Below, piece by piece: positions 15,915 to 25,037 of a DNA stretch of 40,088 bases. The position numbers were made by a program, and so were the translations under genes. Below the pieces are notes generated by a model. That model ran no database searches. It was not told where the DNA came from and saw nothing but the letters and a program-made list of their open reading frames with translations. Position 1 is the first letter of the stretch. Each line of letters opens with the position of its first letter. This DNA comes from Betaproteobacteria bacterium (GTDB lineage Bacteria > Pseudomonadota > Gammaproteobacteria > Burkholderiales > Casimicrobiaceae). The DNA lies in NCBI GenBank assembly GCA_005882995.1, contig VBCY01000202.1, positions 1 through 40,088 of the forward strand. Direction: 5' to 3'.

Positions 15915-17348
15915 ATGACCACGAGTGTGACGGACACCTTCAATTACAAAGTAGTGCGCCAGTTTTCAATAATGACTGTCGTCTGGGGTATCGTCGGCAT
16001 GCTGGTCGGCGTGATCATCGCCGCCCAGCTCCTGTGGCCGGATCTCACCTACGGCATTCCCTGGCTCTCCTACGGCAGGCTGCGGCCGTTGCACACGAAC
16101 GCGGTGATATTCGCTTTCGGCGGCTCGGCGCTGTTCGCGACCTCGTACTACTGTGTGCAACGAACCTGCCAGGTTCGACTGTTCTGCGGTCCCCTTGCCT
16201 CGTTCACGTTCTGGGGCTGGACCGCCATCATTGTGCTCGCGGCCATCACCCTGCCGCTCGGCTACACCTCAGGGAAGGAATATGCCGAGCTCGAGTGGCC
16301 CATCGATCTTCTGATCGCAGTTGTATGGGTTGCCTACGCCATCGTTTTCTTCGGCACCATTTTCCTGCGCAAGACGCCGCATATCTATGTCGCGAACTGG
16401 TTCTTCGGCGCTTTCATTCTGACCGTCGCGATTCTGCACATCGTCAACAGCGCCGAGATGCCGGTGACCTTGTGGCCGATGAAATCGTATTCGGCCTACG
16501 CCGGCGTCCAGGACGCAATGGTGCAGTGGTGGTACGGGCACAATGCCGTCGGATTTTTCCTCACCGCCGGCTTTCTCGGGATCATGTACTACTTCGTGCC
16601 CAAACAGGCGGGGCGCCCGATCTATTCCTACCGCCTTTCCGTCGTGCACTTCTGGGCTCTTATTTTCACATACATGTGGGCGGGGCCCCATCACCTGCAT
16701 TACACGGCGCTGCCCGACTGGACGCAGTCGCTGGGAATGTTGTTTTCGCTCATTCTTCTCGCGCCGTCGTGGGGCGGAATGATCAACGGCATCATGACGC
16801 TCTCTGGGGCATGGTACAAGCTGCGCGAAGATCCGATCCTGAAGTTCATGATCGTTTCGCTCTCGTTCTACGGGATGTCCACCTTCGAAGGTCCGATGAT
16901 GTCGATCAAGACCGTCAACGCGCTGTCGCACTATACCGACTGGACGATCGGTCACGTCCATTCCGGAGCACTGGGATGGGTGGCCTTCATCTCCATCGGT
17001 GCGATGTACTACCTGATCCCGCGGATGTTCGGCAAGGCCGAGATGTGGTCGATCCGGCTGATCACGGCGCATTTCTGGATCGCAACCATCGGCGTCGTGC
17101 TCTACATCTCGGCGATGTGGATTGCCGGAGTGATGCAGGGACTGATGTGGCGTGCCACGAATCCGGACGGGACGCTGACCTATGCGTTCGTCGAAAGCGT
17201 CAAGGCGACGTATCCGTTCTATGCCATCCGTCTCCTGGGAGGCATGCTGTTTCTGATCGGAATGTTCATCATGGCATGGAACGTGATCCGCACCGTCGCC
17301 GCCGGAAAAGCCTTCGAGGCACCCATTCCCGCGCTGGCACCGGCTTGA
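15915..17348 (+). CDS. ccoN: cbb3-type cytochrome c oxidase subunit I
   Basis: CcoN is the catalytic subunit of the high-affinity terminal oxidase, carrying haem b and the haem b3-CuB centre in a twelve-helix membrane domain. The 477-residue product shows the His-bearing helices expected: PLHTNAVIF (low-spin haem), [11 protein letters not shown] and GPHHLHYT (CuB ligands), and [17 protein letters not shown] (haem ligands). The start at the ATG at 15915 is preceded by GGAG and follows the FNR-type promoter; the reading frame extends upstream into non-family sequence. ccoO starts 18 bases after the stop. Length and motifs are normal. Confidence 0.97.
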   Translation: MTTSVTDTFNYKVVRQFSIMTVVWGIVGMLVGVIIAAQLLWPDLTYGIPWLSYGRLRPLHTNAVIFAFGGSALFATSYYCVQRTCQVRLFCGPLASFTFWGWTAIIVLAAITLPLGYTSGKEYAELEWPIDLLIAVVWVAYAIVFFGTIFLRKTPHIYVANWFFGAFILTVAILHIVNSAEMPVTLWPMKSYSAYAGVQDAMVQWWYGHNAVGFFLTAGFLGIMYYFVPKQAGRPIYSYRLSVVHFWALIFTYMWAGPHHLHYTALPDWTQSLGMLFSLILLAPSWGGMINGIMTLSGAWYKLREDPILKFMIVSLSFYGMSTFEGPMMSIKTVNALSHYTDWTIGHVHSGALGWVAFISIGAMYYLIPRMFGKAEMWSIRLITAHFWIATIGVVLYISAMWIAGVMQGLMWRATNPDGTLTYAFVESVKATYPFYAIRLLGGMLFLIGMFIMAWNVIRTVAAGKAFEAPIPALAPA

Positions 17349-17366
17349 CGCGTGAGGAGAACCGGA

Positions 17367-17981
17367 ATGAAGCTCACGCAGCAGATGGTGGAAAAGAATG
17401 TCGGCTGGATGATCGTGCTTACCGTCCTGGTGGTTGCCGTCGGAGGATTGGTGGAGATCGTGCCGCTGTACTTCCAGAAGTCGACCACGGCGCCGGTCTC
17501 AGGAGTCGTTCCATACCCTGCTCTGCAACTTGCCGGTCGTGACATCTATATCCGGGAAGGCTGCTACAACTGCCATTCGCAGATGATTCGTCCGTTTCGC
17601 GCGGAGACAGAACGCTACGGACACTATTCGGTCGCCGGAGAATCTGTCTACGACCATCCTTTCCAGTGGGGGAGTAAGCGTACCGGCCCCGATCTTGCGC
17701 GCGTCGGCTTACGTTATTCCGACGATTGGCATCGCGTTCATCTCGCGAACCCGCGCGATGTGGTGCCGGAGTCGAACATGCCGGCGTACCCGTGGTTTGC
17801 CAGGAATGCGGTCGCGACCGATGACATCCAGGCGAAGATGCGCGCGCTCGTGCGCCTCGGCGTGCCCTATACCGAAGAGCAGATCGCCAAGGCTCCGGAA
17901 GACCTCAAGGGCAATACGGAAGAGGACGCGGTCATCGCTTATCTGCGGGGACTCGGTCTCGCTCTGCGCAATCTGAGATAG
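17367..17981 (+). CDS. ccoO: cbb3-type cytochrome c oxidase subunit II (monohaem cytochrome c)
   Basis: CcoO is the membrane-anchored monohaem c subunit that passes electrons from CcoP to CcoN. The 204-residue product has an N-terminal membrane anchor (about 13-34). A single c-type haem site is seen at C66-x-x-C-H70 in [14 protein letters not shown], and a methionine-containing region (ESNMPAYPW) probably supplies the distal ligand. The start is the ATG at 17367, because AGGAGA is placed six bases before it; a GTG 15 bases upstream is in frame but less well placed. It lies between ccoN and ccoQ. Confidence 0.96.
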   Translation: MKLTQQMVEKNVGWMIVLTVLVVAVGGLVEIVPLYFQKSTTAPVSGVVPYPALQLAGRDIYIREGCYNCHSQMIRPFRAETERYGHYSVAGESVYDHPFQWGSKRTGPDLARVGLRYSDDWHRVHLANPRDVVPESNMPAYPWFARNAVATDDIQAKMRALVRLGVPYTEEQIAKAPEDLKGNTEEDAVIAYLRGLGLALRNLR

Positions 17982-17983
17982 CA

Positions 17984-18163
17984 ATGGAAATCTATTCGAC
18001 GCTGGCAAGCGCGCTCACGGTGGCTTCATTCATCATCTTCCTCGGCATCGTGGCGTGGGCCTACAGCGCGCGCCGCAAGAATGCTTTCGAGGCGGCGGCG
18101 AATGAACCGTTCTCCTTGCCCGACGACGTCCCGCACCAAGCGCCGAAAGGGTCACAGAGATGA
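17984..18163 (+). CDS. ccoQ: cbb3 oxidase small subunit CcoQ
   Basis: CcoQ is a small single-helix subunit that stabilises the CcoNOP complex. The 59-residue product (MEIYSTLASALTVASFI, then VAWAYSARRKNAFEAAA) has one transmembrane helix followed by a basic, then acidic, Pro-rich tail, typical of the family. It starts 2 bases after the ccoO stop, and its TGA overlaps the ccoP ATG (ATGA at 18160-18163), so the two are translationally coupled. Confidence 0.93.
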   Translation: MEIYSTLASALTVASFIIFLGIVAWAYSARRKNAFEAAANEPFSLPDDVPHQAPKGSQR

Positions 18164-19110
18164 GTGATTTCACTTCCGACTTCTGGGGCTATTACGTCAC
18201 CGTCCTTACTCTGGTGTCGATCGCGGCCTGCGGCGTGCTTCTCTACGTCATGGGGCGCATGCGAGTGCAGCGACCGGCGCAGAAGGACTCAGGGCAGGCG
18301 ACCGACACCACCGGCCATGTCTGGGACGAGGATCTCGCGGAGTACAACAATCCGCTGCCACGCTGGTGGATGTGGCTGTTCTACCTCACCATCGTCTTTT
18401 CGCTGGTCTATCTCGTGCTGTATCCGGGCTTGGGCAAGCTGCCCGGCGTACTCGGCTGGACCTCGAGCGGAGCCTACGCGAGCGAAGTCAAGGAATTCGA
18501 CGCCAAGATCCAGCCGCTTTACGCGAAATACATGGCGATGGACACCAAGCAAGTCGCTGCCGATTCCCAGGCGCGTGCCATGGGTGAGCGGCTGTTCCTC
18601 AATCATTGCGCGCAGTGTCACGGCTCAGATGCCGGAGGCGCCAAGGGCTTCCCGAATTTGCGTGACAACGACTGGCTCTACGGCGGAGAACCGGGAAACA
18701 TCAAGGAGAGCATCACCAACGGCCGCAATGGCATCATGCCGCCGTTCGGTCCGGTGCTCGGCGAGCAGGGCGTGAAAAACGTTGCCGCCTATGTGCGCAG
18801 CCTCTCGGGGTTGCCGTCGGATAAGCTGCGGGCACAGCTTGGCAAGACGCTGTTCGACCAGACCTGTGCCGCCTGCCATGGTCTCGACGCCAAGGGCAAT
18901 CAGCAGATCGGCGCGCCCAACTTGACCGACGCGATCTGGCTCTATGGCGGTTCAGAGGCGACCATCATCGAAACCATCACCAGGGGCCGTGGGACAGCAG
19001 GAGCGGTCAGCAGAATGCCTTCGCACAAGGCGGATCTCGACGAAGGCAAGATCCAGTTGTTGACGGCCTATGTCTGGGGCTTGTCCAACACCAAGTCAGT
19101 CTCGCAATAA
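18160..19110 (+). CDS. ccoP: cbb3-type cytochrome c oxidase subunit III (dihaem cytochrome c)
   Basis: CcoP is the dihaem entry subunit of the oxidase, accepting electrons from soluble cytochromes. The 316-residue product has two N-terminal helices (about 9-32 and 70-90), the long FixP/CcoP form. Between them lies the Trp/Asp-rich segment HVWDEDLAEYNNPLPRWW that marks the family. Two periplasmic cytochrome c domains follow, with haem sites C150-x-x-C-H154 and C236-x-x-C-H240. The start overlaps ccoQ by 4 bases. A strong hairpin terminator lies 14 bases after the stop, ending the ccoNOQP unit. Confidence 0.97.
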   Translation: MSDFTSDFWGYYVTVLTLVSIAACGVLLYVMGRMRVQRPAQKDSGQATDTTGHVWDEDLAEYNNPLPRWWMWLFYLTIVFSLVYLVLYPGLGKLPGVLGWTSSGAYASEVKEFDAKIQPLYAKYMAMDTKQVAADSQARAMGERLFLNHCAQCHGSDAGGAKGFPNLRDNDWLYGGEPGNIKESITNGRNGIMPPFGPVLGEQGVKNVAAYVRSLSGLPSDKLRAQLGKTLFDQTCAACHGLDAKGNQQIGAPNLTDAIWLYGGSEATIIETITRGRGTAGAVSRMPSHKADLDEGKIQLLTAYVWGLSNTKSVSQ

Positions 19111-19124
19111 ATGGGCGAGGGCGC

Positions 19125-19155
19125 CGCGGCGGGATTCTGCCCGCCGCGCCTTTTT
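19125..19155 (+). terminator. Factor-independent terminator after ccoP
   Basis: A perfect 9-bp GC stem, CGCGGCGGG (19125-19133) with CCCGCCGCG (19140-19148), encloses a 6-base loop and is followed by CCTTTTT. It lies between the ccoP stop and the ccoG start. It should end or reduce transcription of ccoG and ccoH from the ccoN promoter. Confidence 0.85.
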
Positions 19156-19170
19156 CCCGAACCTTCAAGC

Positions 19171-20595
19171 ATGAACGTTTCCGTCCTGCAGTCCGCAATC
19201 GTCTCGGAGCCCTCAGTCGAGGAAGTCGGGCTCTACGAAATCCGCAAGAAGATCTATCCGCGCGCCGTCCATGGGGCATTCGCCCGCTGGCGCTGGGGAC
19301 TGGTGTTTTTGACGCAATCGATTTTTTACCTACTCCCATGGCTTTCGTGGAACGGGCGTCAGGCAGTGCTGTTCGATCTGGGCGCCCGCAAGTTCTACAT
19401 CTTCGGCTGGGTGTTCTGGCCGCAGGACGTGATCTATCTCGCCGTGCTGCTCATCGTCGCGGCGCTGTCACTGTTTTTGTTCACCGCGGTGGCGGGCCGC
19501 TTGTGGTGCGGCTATGCCTGCCCCCAGACGGTCTATACCGAGCTATTCCTCTGGGTCGAACGCAAGATCGAAGGTGATCGCGGCGCTCGCATCCGCCTCG
19601 ACGCGTCCCCGATGTCGCTGGAGAAATTCGTCATCAAGGCTCTCAAGCACATCTCCTGGTTCATCATCGCCTTGTGGACCGGCTATAGCTTTGTCGGCTA
19701 CTTCACGCCGATCGGAGATCTCGGCATTCGTGGAATGACGTGGCAATTGGGTCCGTGGGAGTCGTTTTGGATCCTCTTCTACGGCTTCGCCACCTACGGC
19801 AACGCTGGTTTCCTCCGCGAGCAAGTGTGCAAGTACATGTGTCCGTACGCGCGCTTCCAGAGCGTGATGTTCGACAAGGACACGCTGGTGATCACCTACG
19901 ACAAGTCTCGGGGCGAGCCGCGCGGTTCGCGCTCGAGAACGGTGAATCCACGAGAGCGTGGACTCGGCGATTGCGTCGACTGCAGTATCTGCGTGCAGGT
20001 GTGTCCAACCGGCATCGACATCCGCCAAGGACTGCAGTACGAGTGCATTGGCTGCGCGGCGTGCATCGACGGTTGCAATCAGGTCATGGAAAGGATGAGT
20101 TACCCACGCGGGCTCATCCGCTACACGACCGAAAATGCGCTGGCGGAACGGCTCGATCAGCAAGCGATGTGGCGCCGCACGCTGCGCCCGCGCACGTTGA
20201 TCTATGCATCCGTGCTGCTCGCTATCGGCGGCGTGGCCGCGGGGTCGCTGGCAATGCGCAATCCGTTGAAGGTCGACGTCATCCGCGATCGTGGCGCGCT
20301 CGCTCGCGAAGCAACGCCCGGTATTGTCGAGAACGTTTACCGACTGCAACTCATGAACACCGACGAGAAGCCGCGGCGATACACCGTATCGGCCTCGGGT
20401 CTGGCGGGACTCCGGGTGGTCGGTTTGGAGCAACCGCTCGCGCTTGGCGCTGCCGCCACTCGCCTTTTGCCTCTGCGACTCCAGGCTCCCGTTGAAGGAG
20501 CGCCCGGAACTCACAAAATCGAATTCGTCATTCAGGCCGTCGACGACGACAAGGTAATACGCCATGAGCCATCGAGCTTCATCATTCCCCGCTAG
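19171..20595 (+). CDS. ccoG: cbb3 oxidase assembly ferredoxin-like membrane protein CcoG
   Basis: CcoG (FixG/RdxA family) is a membrane iron-sulfur protein, implicated in handling copper for cbb3 assembly. The 474-residue product has five or so hydrophobic helices, the cysteine-bearing LWCGYACPQTVYTE near 112-125, and two 4Fe-4S motifs, CVDCSICVQVCPTG and CIGCAACIDGC. A C-terminal Ig-like periplasmic domain (about 360-474) follows. I chose the ATG at 19171, because an in-frame ATG at 19111 lies ahead of the terminator hairpin and would translate through it. ccoH overlaps its last 32 bases. Confidence 0.94.
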   Translation: MNVSVLQSAIVSEPSVEEVGLYEIRKKIYPRAVHGAFARWRWGLVFLTQSIFYLLPWLSWNGRQAVLFDLGARKFYIFGWVFWPQDVIYLAVLLIVAALSLFLFTAVAGRLWCGYACPQTVYTELFLWVERKIEGDRGARIRLDASPMSLEKFVIKALKHISWFIIALWTGYSFVGYFTPIGDLGIRGMTWQLGPWESFWILFYGFATYGNAGFLREQVCKYMCPYARFQSVMFDKDTLVITYDKSRGEPRGSRSRTVNPRERGLGDCVDCSICVQVCPTGIDIRQGLQYECIGCAACIDGCNQVMERMSYPRGLIRYTTENALAERLDQQAMWRRTLRPRTLIYASVLLAIGGVAAGSLAMRNPLKVDVIRDRGALAREATPGIVENVYRLQLMNTDEKPRRYTVSASGLAGLRVVGLEQPLALGAAATRLLPLRLQAPVEGAPGTHKIEFVIQAVDDDKVIRHEPSSFIIPR

Positions 20596-21082
20596 ACATC
20601 CGCTCGCGCGCTGGTATCGCGAACCTTGGCCGTGGCTGCTGATGGCGGGACCGTTCGTCGTCGTGGTGGCATCGCTTGCCAGTGCCTGGATCGCGATCGC
20701 CAGTGACGATGGGCTAGTGGCGGAGGACTATTACAAGCAGGGGTTGCTCATCAACCGGCGCCTCGCGGCCATGGAGCGCATACAGACGCGCGATCCTTCA
20801 GCGACGATCACCTTCGGCGGCAATGGCGAAGTACGGGTACATCTGGAGGAAGGCACGGCGCCGAGCCGGCTCAGCTTGAGGCTTCGACGCCCTGGCGATC
20901 ACAGCGAGACAACGGTGTCACTATCGCGGGCCGACAATGGAGACTGGGTCGGCAAGAGTTCGATCGAAGGCGAGGGCCGCTGGATCGTCGAAATTGAATC
21001 GGACCGTTGGCAGCTTCCTGTGACGACGATTGCCGGACGTCCGTCGCAGATTCACGTCGGGTTAAAGCCCGGCGTTGGTTGA
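20564..21082 (+). CDS. ccoH: cbb3 oxidase assembly protein CcoH (FixH)
   Basis: CcoH is a membrane protein that associates with the cbb3 oxidase during assembly. The 172-residue product carries one transmembrane helix (about 24-47) and a periplasmic beta-rich domain. The family motif DDGLVAEDYYKQGLLINRR follows the helix, as is usual in FixH. The ATG at 20564 overlaps ccoG by 32 bases, implying coupled translation. Its stop codon overlaps an alternative in-frame start of the next small gene. Confidence 0.92.
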   Translation: MSHRASSFPARHPLARWYREPWPWLLMAGPFVVVVASLASAWIAIASDDGLVAEDYYKQGLLINRRLAAMERIQTRDPSATITFGGNGEVRVHLEEGTAPSRLSLRLRRPGDHSETTVSLSRADNGDWVGKSSIEGEGRWIVEIESDRWQLPVTTIAGRPSQIHVGLKPGVG

Positions 21083-21111
21083 TGTCCGCAGCCGCAGAGG
21101 AGGAGACGATC

Positions 21112-21354
21112 ATGCCGGCAAAAACGGCAAGACGACTGATGTGGGTGATCTGGCCCGCATTTCTGGTGGCGGGTTTCGCGGAAGCCGTATTCTTCACGGT
21201 ATTCGATCCGATCGACCTGTACTTCTTCGGCGCGCCGCTGGAGACGTCACGCGAAGCGATCTACACCGTCGGTTTCTTTGGTTTTTGGACGCTTGGAATC
21301 GCTTCGTCGGCACTCACGGTGTTTCTGGAGAGGTCCTCGCGTGGCGAGCCGTGA
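21112..21354 (+). CDS. Small two-helix membrane protein attached to the cbb3 locus
   Basis: The 80-residue product has two hydrophobic segments (about residues 9-30 and 47-70) separated by FDPIDLYFFGAPLETSREA, and ends in a short basic tail. I do not recognise a named family. AGGAGG lies 8 bases before the ATG at 21112, which favours this start over an in-frame ATG at 21082 touching the ccoH stop. It is the last gene of the ccoG-ccoH unit and meets fnr tail to tail with only a 5-base gap. An accessory role in cbb3 assembly is plausible from position alone. Confidence 0.7.
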   Translation: MPAKTARRLMWVIWPAFLVAGFAEAVFFTVFDPIDLYFFGAPLETSREAIYTVGFFGFWTLGIASSALTVFLERSSRGEP

Positions 21355-21359
21355 CTTCT

Positions 21360-22124
21360 TCAGCAGCGGTGTCCCGCAAGTTGCTTAAGGGCGGTTACGT
21401 CGAGAAGCTTGACGGCGCGACCTTGGGCCTGAATCAGCCCCTCCTGTTGGAATCGCGAAAAAAGGCGGCTGACTGTCTCCAGCTTGAGCCCCAGAAAGCT
21501 GCCGATTTCCTCGCGCGTCATTCTCAGAACGAATTCGGTCGAGGAATAGCCGCGCTGCCGATAGCGATTCGCGAGATTGAGGAGAAAGGCTGCCAGGCGC
21601 TCCTCGGCACGCATGCTACCCAGCAGCAACATGATGTTGTGGTCGCGATCGATCTCGCGCGACAAAAAACGATGCAGGTTGCGTTGCAAAGCCGGCACGT
21701 GACGCGCCAGCTCCTCGAGACGCTCCAGGGGCACGGCGCAGATCTCGCTGTCTTCGAGCGCGATCGATTGTCCCTTGTGCCGCCCGTTGTCGATGCCGTC
21801 GAGCCCGAACAGGTCACCCGGCAGGTGATAGCCACAGACCTGCTCCCGTCCGTCTTCCGCCAGCACCGTGGTCATGGTCGAGCCCTGCCGGACGGCATGA
21901 AGCGACGCAAAGGAGTCTCCCGCGCGATACAGGATGTCGCCTTTTTTCAGCCGTTGGCGCGTGGCGACAAGCTCATCGAGCTGGCGGATGTCGTGGGGCT
22001 CGAGGCTGAACGGCAAGCACAATTCGCGCATGCTGCAGCTGCTGCAGCGGCTTCGCAGATCGTGAATCGAGATAACCGGAGACGTGGAGCTTGGCGAGCG
22101 CCGGCTAGGGATTGGCGTAGACAT
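21360..22124 (-). CDS. fnr: FNR/ANR-type oxygen-sensing transcription regulator
   Basis: This Crp-family regulator senses oxygen through a 4Fe-4S cluster and activates genes for low-oxygen life. The 254-residue product keeps all four cluster cysteines: C27, C30 and C36 (CSSCSMRELC) and C129 (SEICAVPLE), at the same relative spacing as in E. coli FNR. A cyclic-nucleotide-like domain (about 45-165) precedes the winged helix, whose recognition helix reads ETVSRLFSRFQ. The Glu, Ser and Arg there are those that read TTGAT-N4-ATCAA half-sites. Two such sites lie in this cbb3 locus. The ATG at 22124 gives the family length. The gene is divergent from the SafE-like gene and convergent with the small gene before it. 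Confidence 0.93.
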   Translation of the reverse strand: MSTPIPSRRSPSSTSPVISIHDLRSRCSSCSMRELCLPFSLEPHDIRQLDELVATRQRLKKGDILYRAGDSFASLHAVRQGSTMTTVLAEDGREQVCGYHLPGDLFGLDGIDNGRHKGQSIALEDSEICAVPLERLEELARHVPALQRNLHRFLSREIDRDHNIMLLLGSMRAEERLAAFLLNLANRYRQRGYSSTEFVLRMTREEIGSFLGLKLETVSRLFSRFQQEGLIQAQGRAVKLLDVTALKQLAGHRC

Positions 22125-22225
22125 TTTCTGACGGCGAGCCCGCGGGTCCGGTTGACGGGCGCGGCGGTGAGTGTATGCCCTTTCAGGCGCAACGAACAGA
22201 ACGAGCGGCTGCCGGCTCATTGGAC

Positions 22226-22963
22226 ATGGCGCTCAGCCTATTGATCAGCGCCTGGTTGGTCGGCGCCCTGGGCGGCGTGCATTGCCTGGCGATGTGTGGC
22301 GGATTCATCTCGGCGATCGCCGCGAGAGAGGGAAGATCTGCGGGCCAGCCGGCGCCGATCCTGCCACTCGCGGTTCTCCTGCGCCGACAGTTCATCTACC
22401 ACGGGGGCCGCATCACCACCTATACGCTGCTTGGAGCAGCAACGGGAGTTGCCGGCGCAGTGGCTCTCGATACGACGGCCGTTTTGCCCGTTCAGCGCAC
22501 GCTCTACGTCGTCGCCAATGTCATGCTCCTGCTCGTGGCGACAAGCGTCGCGTTCGGCCGGCCACATATGATCGGTTTGCAGAGAATCGGAGCGGCAGCG
22601 TTCGGCGCACTGCTTCCCCGACTGCGCCCGGTGCTTGCGATGCATGGGAGCGGTTCACGACTGGCACTTGGCTTGATATGGGGCTTGGCGCCATGCGCGT
22701 TGATCTACAGCGTACTTCCTCTGGCACTGTTTGCCGGCGGCGCGTGGCAAGGAGCGGCGGTCATGCTTGCCTTTGGTACGGGCACGCTGCCCAACGTGTT
22801 GGGGGCGGGCATTCTGGTCAACCGCGCGGGGCGGTTCCAGGACCGGCCTGCCGTGCGCTACGCGGTTGCCACAGTCATCGGCATCTTCGCCATCATCGGC
22901 GCGTACCGAGCGCTTTGGGTCTCAGGGGCGCTGGCACAAGGTCCCTTCTGTCTGGTTCCCTAA
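22226..22963 (+). CDS. SafE/UreH-like membrane protein of the cbb3 locus
   Basis: This 245-residue membrane protein belongs to the sulfite-exporter TauE/SafE-like (UreH-type) group often found beside ccoS or ccoI. It has about six helices. Conserved motifs near helix 1 (GALGGVHCLAMCGGF) and helix 4 (GLAPCALIYS) contain cysteines typical of this group, which suggests metal, possibly copper, handling; that role is inferred from family context. I chose the ATG at 22226, which starts just before helix 1; an ATG at 22175 is in frame but adds a hydrophilic stretch. It is divergent from fnr with a 101-base gap. Confidence 0.85.
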   Translation: MALSLLISAWLVGALGGVHCLAMCGGFISAIAAREGRSAGQPAPILPLAVLLRRQFIYHGGRITTYTLLGAATGVAGAVALDTTAVLPVQRTLYVVANVMLLLVATSVAFGRPHMIGLQRIGAAAFGALLPRLRPVLAMHGSGSRLALGLIWGLAPCALIYSVLPLALFAGGAWQGAAVMLAFGTGTLPNVLGAGILVNRAGRFQDRPAVRYAVATVIGIFAIIGAYRALWVSGALAQGPFCLVP

Positions 22964-23018
22964 GCCTTTACGCACGACGTGCGAGAATTCGCCCCAAGCC
23001 GCTCTTGGTGCAGCCTCC

Positions 23019-24185
23019 TTGTCCGCTTCTCCGCTGACCGAAGTCGCCGACCCGCGCGTGTTTGCCCAGGACGCGGATCCCGTTCATGCGCCGTTGCTCG
23101 AACTCGCCGCGGCGAGTCTCGCCGTGTCGAGCACCGCGCGCGCCGATGATATCGACCGAATCGTCGTGGGAAGCGTGGCCGCGCAGCTTCGCTCCGGTGA
23201 CGGGCTGCTGCTTTCAGAATTATTCTCGGCAGCGCCATCATTCCCGGTCGCGCGCTACCTCTGGCGGCGGCTTATCGATGCCTGGCGCGAAGCCTCTAAA
23301 GTTGCCGAAGGAGAGGGCGTCGCCACCATGCTCTTTGCCATGCCTGCGGTCATCATCGCCGGCACGACGTCGGCGAGTGCGCAGGGTCCGACGGGGGTTC
23401 TGGCGGATTCCGAGCGAATCGCGATGCTCCTACGCGAGCATCATGCGCTGGCCGGGAACAAGAACTTCGCTCTCTCCAACGCGCTGATTGCTGCCGACGC
23501 GCTCGATATCGCACGATTGCCAGGACTGCTCGCTAGCCAACGGCGAGCCTTGGCTGGGAAGGTCGAGATTTTCGACCTGCCCCCTACTCCGCTTGCCGTG
23601 CAGCGAGGCCACGAAGGCGTGCATCTGCGCTTCCTCGTGGGGCATGCAGTAAGCGCGCCAACGGTCGACATCTTCGCAAATGCCGATACGGCCCGATGGG
23701 GATTCCCGGTCGCGACCGAGCTCGCACGGCAGCTGGGCGTGGCCGACGTATCGCTGCTGGCGCTCCCCGGTCCTCCGCTCCCACCACCCGCCGCACTGGC
23801 CCAGGGACGGAGCGCCCAGCGCGCCGTGGGCGCTCAGCTGTTCGCGAGCAATGCCATTCGTCGCCTGCGCGCGAGCGTGGGAGAGCCTTCCGCCGTCATC
23901 AGTGCGCACGCATGCCCGTCTGCGCCCGGAGGAGGGGAGCTTCGGCTCTCCTTATCGAGCGTATTCGAATCTCGCGATGCCGAGGGTTTTCGCTGCCCGC
24001 TTTTTCCAACCGACGCCGTGGGCGACGTCGCAGCCATGCTCGTGGAGCTTCTGCGCGATTGCCGCGTGGGCGACGTTCGCGTGCTTCCCGGAGTACAAGC
24101 CGATCGCGATCCAACAACAGGGCTTACGCTGCTGTTCAAGGCGGACGCCTTGCCTGCAGGCGCGACGCCTGCACAGCTTCACTAA
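23019..24185 (+). CDS. Conserved-looking protein of unknown function
   Basis: I do not recognise this 388-residue protein. It lacks a membrane helix or signal peptide and is rich in Ala, Leu and Arg. Segments with alternating helix and strand, such as VATMLFAMPAVIIAGTT, LARQLGVADVSLLALPGPP and VAAMLVELLRDCRVGDV, suggest a compact alpha/beta cytoplasmic protein. No ATG occurs near the expected start; a TTG at 23019 is the first plausible codon after the SafE-like gene, so the N-terminus is uncertain. The frame is open upstream into the SafE-like gene, but that part is a shadow. It follows the SafE-like gene by about 55 bases and may be cotranscribed. Confidence 0.65.
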   Translation: MSASPLTEVADPRVFAQDADPVHAPLLELAAASLAVSSTARADDIDRIVVGSVAAQLRSGDGLLLSELFSAAPSFPVARYLWRRLIDAWREASKVAEGEGVATMLFAMPAVIIAGTTSASAQGPTGVLADSERIAMLLREHHALAGNKNFALSNALIAADALDIARLPGLLASQRRALAGKVEIFDLPPTPLAVQRGHEGVHLRFLVGHAVSAPTVDIFANADTARWGFPVATELARQLGVADVSLLALPGPPLPPPAALAQGRSAQRAVGAQLFASNAIRRLRASVGEPSAVISAHACPSAPGGGELRLSLSSVFESRDAEGFRCPLFPTDAVGDVAAMLVELLRDCRVGDVRVLPGVQADRDPTTGLTLLFKADALPAGATPAQLH

Positions 24186-24231
24186 AGCCGCGCCTTCGCG
24201 CACTCCGAATGACCGGCGTCGCCCGGGCGGG

Positions 24232-24963
24232 TCAGGGTGCGTCGCGCTGGACAATCTTGGCGACGCCGCTTACCTGTTTTTCAACCTTCGGCTCGCCGAT
24301 ATATTCCACTGTTCCGGCGCCCGACACCTCAACCTTGAGCTTCGAGGCAACCTTGACGATGGCCTTGCCGGCACCGCTGACGCGCAGCACCGCACTATCG
24401 CTCGCAAGCTCGGCGGCTTGGTATGAGCCGGCCCCCGAGAGGTCGACGTACTGGGTTGCCACCTTGCCACCCACTTCTGCCTTGACCGCGCCCGATCCAT
24501 CCAACCGCAGACGTGAGGCTTGAAGGTCGGCGACGCGCAGCGTGCACGCACCGGCAAAGTCGAGTCGCAGATCATCGGCCTTGATGCTGTCTGCATTCAA
24601 TTTGACGGCACCCGCCGCATCGATACGCTCCAGGCGACTGAAATCGACCGTAATCCGCGGCGAACGCATCGATGCACCGCCCAACACCCAATCCCACCAG
24701 TGGCGTTCTCCTCCGGAGGAGATGACGAGGGTCCCGTCGTGAACCTCCGTGCGGATGTGAGGCAACGCCTGTGCCGGCGCCTCGATCGTGACAGCTTCCT
24801 TCTGGCCCTGCCGCAACGTCAGTTCAACTTGCCCGTCGATTTCGATTCGCGTGAAGCCGGAAAGGCTGCGAGTTTCACGTTGCGGCTCCGCGGCGCTCAG
24901 CGGAGTCGCCGCAGTGATGGCGACTGTCACTGTCAACACGGTGATTACGAGGGCTCTCAACAT
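24232..24963 (-). CDS. Exported head GIN-type (DUF2807) beta-helix protein
   Basis: The 243-residue product starts with a signal peptide (MLRALVITVLTVTVAITAA, cleavage near PLSAAEP). The body shows repeated short strands, LDGSGAVKAEV, VDLSGAGSYQAAEL, LRVSGAGKAIVKV and VEVSGAGTVEY, characteristic of the DUF2807/GIN domain, a beta-helical envelope protein whose function is not known. I chose the ATG at 24963 because it starts the signal peptide directly; a longer frame from 25026 adds 21 polar residues. The gene lies 74 bases after the carbonic anhydrase-like gene on the same strand. Confidence 0.82.
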   Translation of the reverse strand: MLRALVITVLTVTVAITAATPLSAAEPQRETRSLSGFTRIEIDGQVELTLRQGQKEAVTIEAPAQALPHIRTEVHDGTLVISSGGERHWWDWVLGGASMRSPRITVDFSRLERIDAAGAVKLNADSIKADDLRLDFAGACTLRVADLQASRLRLDGSGAVKAEVGGKVATQYVDLSGAGSYQAAELASDSAVLRVSGAGKAIVKVASKLKVEVSGAGTVEYIGEPKVEKQVSGVAKIVQRDAP

Positions 24964-25037
24964 GAAGCGGCCGTTAGGTGAGACACATCCCTTAGATGCA
25001 ACGGCACCCTGCGTCGGATTTGCCATTGAGATCCAGC

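Noticed and set aside
16034-17542. 502-codon plus-strand frame overlapping ccoN
   Set aside because: Arg/His/Ala-rich out-of-frame reading of ccoN; no independent evidence.
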